Source: Alloboseaceae bacterium BT-24-1
GTDB taxonomy: Bacteria > Pseudomonadota > Alphaproteobacteria > Rhizobiales > Beijerinckiaceae
Assembly: GCA_025846845.1 (NCBI GenBank)
Contig: JAOYTL010000002.1
Coordinates: 124,001-188,000 of the forward strand
Length of the DNA: 64,000 bases
Reading direction: 5' to 3'
Position numbers and translations under genes: made by a program. Numbering within the stretch: position 1 is the stretch's first letter; every line of letters begins with the position of its first letter. The notes below the pieces were generated by a model, which was not told where the DNA came from, did not search any database, and saw nothing but the letters and a program-made list of their open reading frames with translations. Positions 60,729 to 64,000 of the stretch are shown one piece after another.

Positions 60729-62144
60729 TCAATTCCGCGCGTAGATGTCCTCGATGCGAATGATGTCGTCCTCGCCGGTATAGCTGCCGACCTGGACCTC
60801 GATCAGTTCGAGACCGATCTTGCCGGGGTTCTTCAGCCGGTGGGTGCAGCCGATCGGCAGATAGACCGACTCGTTCTCGTGGACGAAGCGGACGGTGCCG
60901 TCGAGCGTGACCTCTGCCGTGCCGGTGACCACGACCCAGTGCTCGGCGCGGTGGAAATGCTTCTGCAGGCTGAGCTGGCCGCCTTCATTGACGTGGATAT
61001 GCTTGACCTGGAAGCGGCTGCCGATGTCGATGCGCTGGTACCAGCCCCAGGGCCGGTAGATGCGCAAATGCTCGCTGGCCTCGGGACGCCCCTCCGCCTT
61101 CATCAGCTCGACCAGCGTCTTGACCTTGCCGGCTGCCGACATGGAAGCGACGAGCACGGCGTCGCGGGTCGAGACGACGACGACGTCGTCGAGGCCGACC
61201 ACGGTGGTCAGCATCTCCTCGCTGCGGATGAGCGAGCGGCGGGTATCGAGCGCGACTGCCGGACCTTCCAGCACGTTGCCGTTGTCGTCCTGCGGCTTGA
61301 TCGCGTGGATCGAGTCCCAGGAGCCGACATCGGACCAGTCGAAGGAGGCGGCGAGCATGCCGGCATGGGAGGTGCGCTCCATCACGGCATAGTCGATCGA
61401 GATCTTGGTGGCGCGGCCAAAGCTCTCGGGATCGAGACGGAGGAAGTCGAGATCGCGCTTGGCGCGGCCGACCGCAGCTTCGGCGGCGGACAGCACGGCC
61501 GGGGCGTGGCGCGCCAGTTCCTCGCGCATGGTGCCGGCCGAGAACAGGAAATTGCCGCTGTTCCAGAGATAGCCGTCGGCGAGATACTGCTGCGCCAGAT
61601 CGAGCTTCGGCTTCTCGACGAAGCGGGCGAGGCGGCTGGCGCCAGGCTCGGGCAGCGCTTCGCCGGGAGCGAGATAACCGTAGGCCGTCGAAGGGTTTGT
61701 CGGCTTGATGCCGAGCGTCATGATCAGCCCGCTGGCGGCGAGGCCGGCGGCGCGCTTGCAATCCTGGCGGAAGGCTTCGGCATCGGCGACGACATGGTCG
61801 GAGGCGAGGGCGACGCAGATCGCATCCGAATCGCGCTTTTCCGCCATGACCAGGCCGACGGCGATGGCGGCGGCGGAATCGCGGCGCTCGGGTTCCAGCA
61901 CGATCTCGCCGTTGATGCCGAGCGCCAGCATCTGCTCGGCCGCGATGAAGCGGAAATCATTGTTGGTGATGACGATCGGCGGACCGAAGGCCGGGTCGGC
62001 GAGGCGCTGCAGCGTCGCCTGGAAGGTCGAAAGGCCGTCATCCAGCAGCGGGATGAACTGCTTCGGCATGGTGTCGCGCGACAGCGGCCAGAGGCGGGTG
62101 CCGGAGCCGCCGGCCATGACGAGGGGGACGATCTTGGTAGCCAT
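60729..62144 (-). CDS. manC: Mannose-1-phosphate guanylyltransferase / mannose-6-phosphate isomerase
   Basis: A 471-residue bifunctional enzyme (CpsB/XanB/AlgA type). The pyrophosphorylase domain opens with VMAGGSGTRLWPLSRDTMPKQF and has PLDDGLSTFQ and a FVEKPKLD motif. The C-terminal cupin isomerase has WGWYQRIDIG, HRAEHWVVVTG and LELIEVQ. It supplies GDP-mannose for exopolysaccharide, LPS or glycoproteins. It shares strand with mogA and an epimerase. Confidence 0.9.
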   Translation of the reverse strand: MATKIVPLVMAGGSGTRLWPLSRDTMPKQFIPLLDDGLSTFQATLQRLADPAFGPPIVITNNDFRFIAAEQMLALGINGEIVLEPERRDSAAAIAVGLVMAEKRDSDAICVALASDHVVADAEAFRQDCKRAAGLAASGLIMTLGIKPTNPSTAYGYLAPGEALPEPGASRLARFVEKPKLDLAQQYLADGYLWNSGNFLFSAGTMREELARHAPAVLSAAEAAVGRAKRDLDFLRLDPESFGRATKISIDYAVMERTSHAGMLAASFDWSDVGSWDSIHAIKPQDDNGNVLEGPAVALDTRRSLIRSEEMLTTVVGLDDVVVVSTRDAVLVASMSAAGKVKTLVELMKAEGRPEASEHLRIYRPWGWYQRIDIGSRFQVKHIHVNEGGQLSLQKHFHRAEHWVVVTGTAEVTLDGTVRFVHENESVYLPIGCTHRLKNPGKIGLELIEVQVGSYTGEDDIIRIEDIYARN

Positions 62145-62248
62145 GAAGGGGTTCCGGCGGGATCTGACCCCACGATTCCTACAGCATCGAAGCTACCATC
62201 CGATAAACGCTCATACGGGGATGCCGGTGGTGTCTATCGAGGTATCGT

Positions 62249-62794
62249 TCACCCTTTCGGCTTCTGCCCCGGCCGAAAGGCGACGATCACCGAAGGATTG
62301 GTCTCCAAATAGGGTCCCTCGATCAGGTCGATGCAGTAGGGGATCGCCGGCATCACCGCGTCGAGGCACTCGGCGATGGCGCGCGGGCGGCCGGGCAGGT
62401 TGACGATCAGCGACCTGCCGCGAATGCCGGCGAGCTGGCGCGAAAGGATCGCGGTCGGCACCTTGGCGAGGCTGACCTGGCGCATCAGTTCGCCGAAACC
62501 GGGCATCAGCTTGTCGATCACGTCCTCGGTCGCCTCGGGCGTGACGTCGCGCGGAGCAGGGCCGGTGCCGCCCGTCGTGACGATCAGGCAGCAGCCTTCC
62601 TTGTCGGCGAGCTCGATCAGCGTCTGCGCGATGCCGCTGCGCTCGTCGGGGATCACGCGCGTGATCGCCTGCCAGGGGCTGGTCAGCGCCCTGGCGAGAT
62701 AGTCGAGGATGGCCGGGCCGCCCTCGTCGGCGTAGACGCCGGCCGAGGCACGGTCGGAGACGGTGACGATGCCGATCTTCGCAGGGGACGCCAT
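62249..62794 (-). CDS. mogA: Molybdopterin adenylyltransferase (MogA)
   Basis: A 181-residue MogA/MoaB-fold enzyme that adenylates molybdopterin before molybdenum insertion. Marks are IGIVTVSDRASAGVYADEGGP, IVTTGGTGPAPRDVTPEAT (active loop with Thr/Gly/Asp) and NLPGRPRAIAECL. Single copy; moe genes are not visible. It begins 8 bp after the epimerase stop. Confidence 0.9.
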   Translation of the reverse strand: MASPAKIGIVTVSDRASAGVYADEGGPAILDYLARALTSPWQAITRVIPDERSGIAQTLIELADKEGCCLIVTTGGTGPAPRDVTPEATEDVIDKLMPGFGELMRQVSLAKVPTAILSRQLAGIRGRSLIVNLPGRPRAIAECLDAVMPAIPYCIDLIEGPYLETNPSVIVAFRPGQKPKG

Positions 62795-62802
62795 GGTTTT
62801 CC

Positions 62803-63810
62803 TCAGACGCGGTAGAAGTCGCGATACCAGCGCACCATGCGCCCGATGCCTTCGGCGAGCGGGGTATGCGGGCGAAAGCCCACCGCCGCCTCCAGCGCCG
62901 AAACGTCGGCGGCGGTGCGCAAGACGTCGCCGGGCTGGCGCGGCTTCATCTCCATCACCGCCTTCTTCCCGACCGCCTGCTCGATCGTGGCGATGAAATC
63001 CATCAGCGGCACCGGATCGGAATTGCCGATATTGTAGAGCCGCCAGGGCGCCGAGGAGGTCGCGGGGCCGGGTTCGTCGCTCGACCAGGCGGGATCGGGC
63101 GCGGCGACCTGGTCGAGCACGCGGACCACACCTTCGACGATATCGTCGACATAGGTGAAGTCGCGCTCGTGCCGGCCTTCGTTGAAGACCTCGATCGGCT
63201 CGCCGGCGAGGATCTTCTTGGTGAAGATCATCGGGGCCATGTCGGGCCGGCCCCAGGGGCCGTAGACGGTGAAGAAGCGCAGGCCCGTGGTCGGCAGCCC
63301 GTAGAGATGGGCGTAGGCATGGGCCATGCCCTCATTCGCCTTCTTGGTCGCGGCGTAGAGGCTGACCGGGTGGTCGACATTGTCCTCGACGCGGAAGGGC
63401 GTGCGGGTGTTGGCGCCGTAGACCGAGCTCGACGAGGCATAGACGAGGTGCTCGACGCCATTGCGGCGGCAGCCCTCCAGCACATGGCCGAAGCCGGCGA
63501 GGTTGGAATCGAGATAGGCCTGCGGGTTCTCGATCGAGAAGCGCACGCCCGCCTGGGCGCCGAGATGGACGACGCGCTCGAAGCGCCCTTCCGCGAAGAG
63601 CCTGGCCATGCCGTCGCGATCGACGAGGTCGAGTGTCTCGAAGCTGAAGCGGTTATGGCCGGCGAGGCGCGCGAGCCGGGCCTGCTTCAAGGCGGGATCA
63701 TAATAGTCGTTGAGATTGTCGATGCCGACGACCTCGTCGCCGCGTTCGAGCAGAACCCGGGCTGTCTCATTGCCGATGAAGCCGGCAGCCCCCGTCACCA
63801 GAACGCGCAT
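62803..63810 (-). CDS. NAD-dependent epimerase, UDP-glucuronate 4-epimerase-like
   Basis: A 335-residue extended short-chain dehydrogenase. The NAD motif GAAGFIGNETARVLLERG, YASSSSVYG and SLYAATKKANE (Tyr-x3-Lys) are present, as is VYGPWGRPDM with FNEGRHERDFTYVDDIVEG. This matches UDP-glucuronate 4-epimerases (LpsL-like), giving UDP-galacturonate for surface polysaccharide. ATG 63810 follows GAGGAGG. It pairs with the manC-type gene in a sugar-nucleotide group. Confidence 0.85.
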   Translation of the reverse strand: MRVLVTGAAGFIGNETARVLLERGDEVVGIDNLNDYYDPALKQARLARLAGHNRFSFETLDLVDRDGMARLFAEGRFERVVHLGAQAGVRFSIENPQAYLDSNLAGFGHVLEGCRRNGVEHLVYASSSSVYGANTRTPFRVEDNVDHPVSLYAATKKANEGMAHAYAHLYGLPTTGLRFFTVYGPWGRPDMAPMIFTKKILAGEPIEVFNEGRHERDFTYVDDIVEGVVRVLDQVAAPDPAWSSDEPGPATSSAPWRLYNIGNSDPVPLMDFIATIEQAVGKKAVMEMKPRQPGDVLRTAADVSALEAAVGFRPHTPLAEGIGRMVRWYRDFYRV

Positions 63811-63919
63811 GATCCTCCTCGCGCCAGTCGCGCCGTTGCCGACATGTCTATCGAGCAGCTTGCGGTCCCGGTCAACGCGGGGGCTCGCGGGCGGGGCCAC
63901 GATCTGCTAGCGCCGCGGC

Positions 63920-64000
63920 ATGACCGCCGTGCCGAGCAGCGCCATCCTCGATCAGCCCTTTCGTGGCCGCGGCTTCGCGGTGACCTTCGTCGCCATTGTC
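63920..64000 (+). CDS. Partial frame cut by the window edge
   Basis: An ATG at 63920 opens a frame of 27 codons to the edge (MTAVPSSAILDQPFRGRGFA...). It reads VTFVAIV at the end, perhaps the start of a membrane helix. It is divergent from the epimerase. Too little is present to name it. Confidence 0.4.
   Translation, partial: MTAVPSSAILDQPFRGRGFAVTFVAIV

Overview
The window is a high-GC chromosomal segment of an alphaproteobacterium, most likely a Hyphomicrobiales (Rhizobiales) member near Bosea, Methylobacterium or Bradyrhizobium. This rests on the order carA - yqeY - dnaG - rpoD, the che gene set, a TAXI-type TRAP transporter, a Zur-type zinc island and families of Rhizobiales-style extragenic palindromes. 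The genus is an inference from protein style; no search was run. Almost all DNA is coding, and genes are arranged in short operons with many ATGA, GTGA or TAATG junctions.

Layout. 1-5.3 kb: an edge-truncated RraA-like gene, a LysR regulator, an amidohydrolase, and a zinc island (palindromic Zur-type box, ZigA/CobW GTPase, AztD-like periplasmic zinc chaperone). 5.3-10.4 kb: GtrA-like protein, a racemase/DUF1772/methyltransferase operon, a cyclopropane fatty acid synthase-like enzyme with an inositol-phosphatase-like partner, and a GNAT. 10.4-14.5 kb: a non-coding stretch I could not identify, a cupin/VOC operon divergent from a MarR regulator with three palindromes between them, and a LysR/EamA pair. 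14.5-25.7 kb: core genes (tyrA-like, carA, yqeY, dnaG, rpoD) interrupted by a tandemly duplicated secreted-protein gene, a NIPSNAP protein, a LysR gene and vapBC.

25.7-36.9 kb is mixed accessory content: an unrecognised 340-residue protein with a glycine/alanine-rich hydrophobic centre, LysE/YjbQ, a TetR-controlled membrane protein, a PAS-EAL phosphodiesterase, a ketopantoate reductase-like protein, an MFS transporter, AraC/VOC, and a pseudo-channel/thioesterase pair. 37.3-49 kb: a large chemoreceptor, a Tat-type exported intradiol-dioxygenase-like protein overlapping a ferric-reductase-like membrane protein, a tRNA with CAT anticodon (best read as tRNA-Ile2), the TAXI TRAP pair, and a LysR/metC/amino-acid-binding-protein group.

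49.2-59.9 kb is a complete chemotaxis cluster: soluble MCP, variant receiver, STAS protein, CheY, CheA, CheW, membrane MCP with a C-terminal CheR-tether-like pentapeptide, CheR, CheD, CheB, CheY. 60-64 kb holds a glutathione peroxidase and polysaccharide/cofactor genes (manC/cpsB-type, mogA, UDP-sugar epimerase).

The points most worth a second look are: the DnaG primase that has lost all four zinc ligands although it sits in the same neighbourhood as zinc-starvation genes; the 656-bp tandem duplication that left a fragment of yqeY; the unidentified 340-residue protein; the unexplained 10.36-10.80 kb segment; and the variant parts of the chemotaxis system. I see no CRISPR array, prophage, transposase or rRNA operon.
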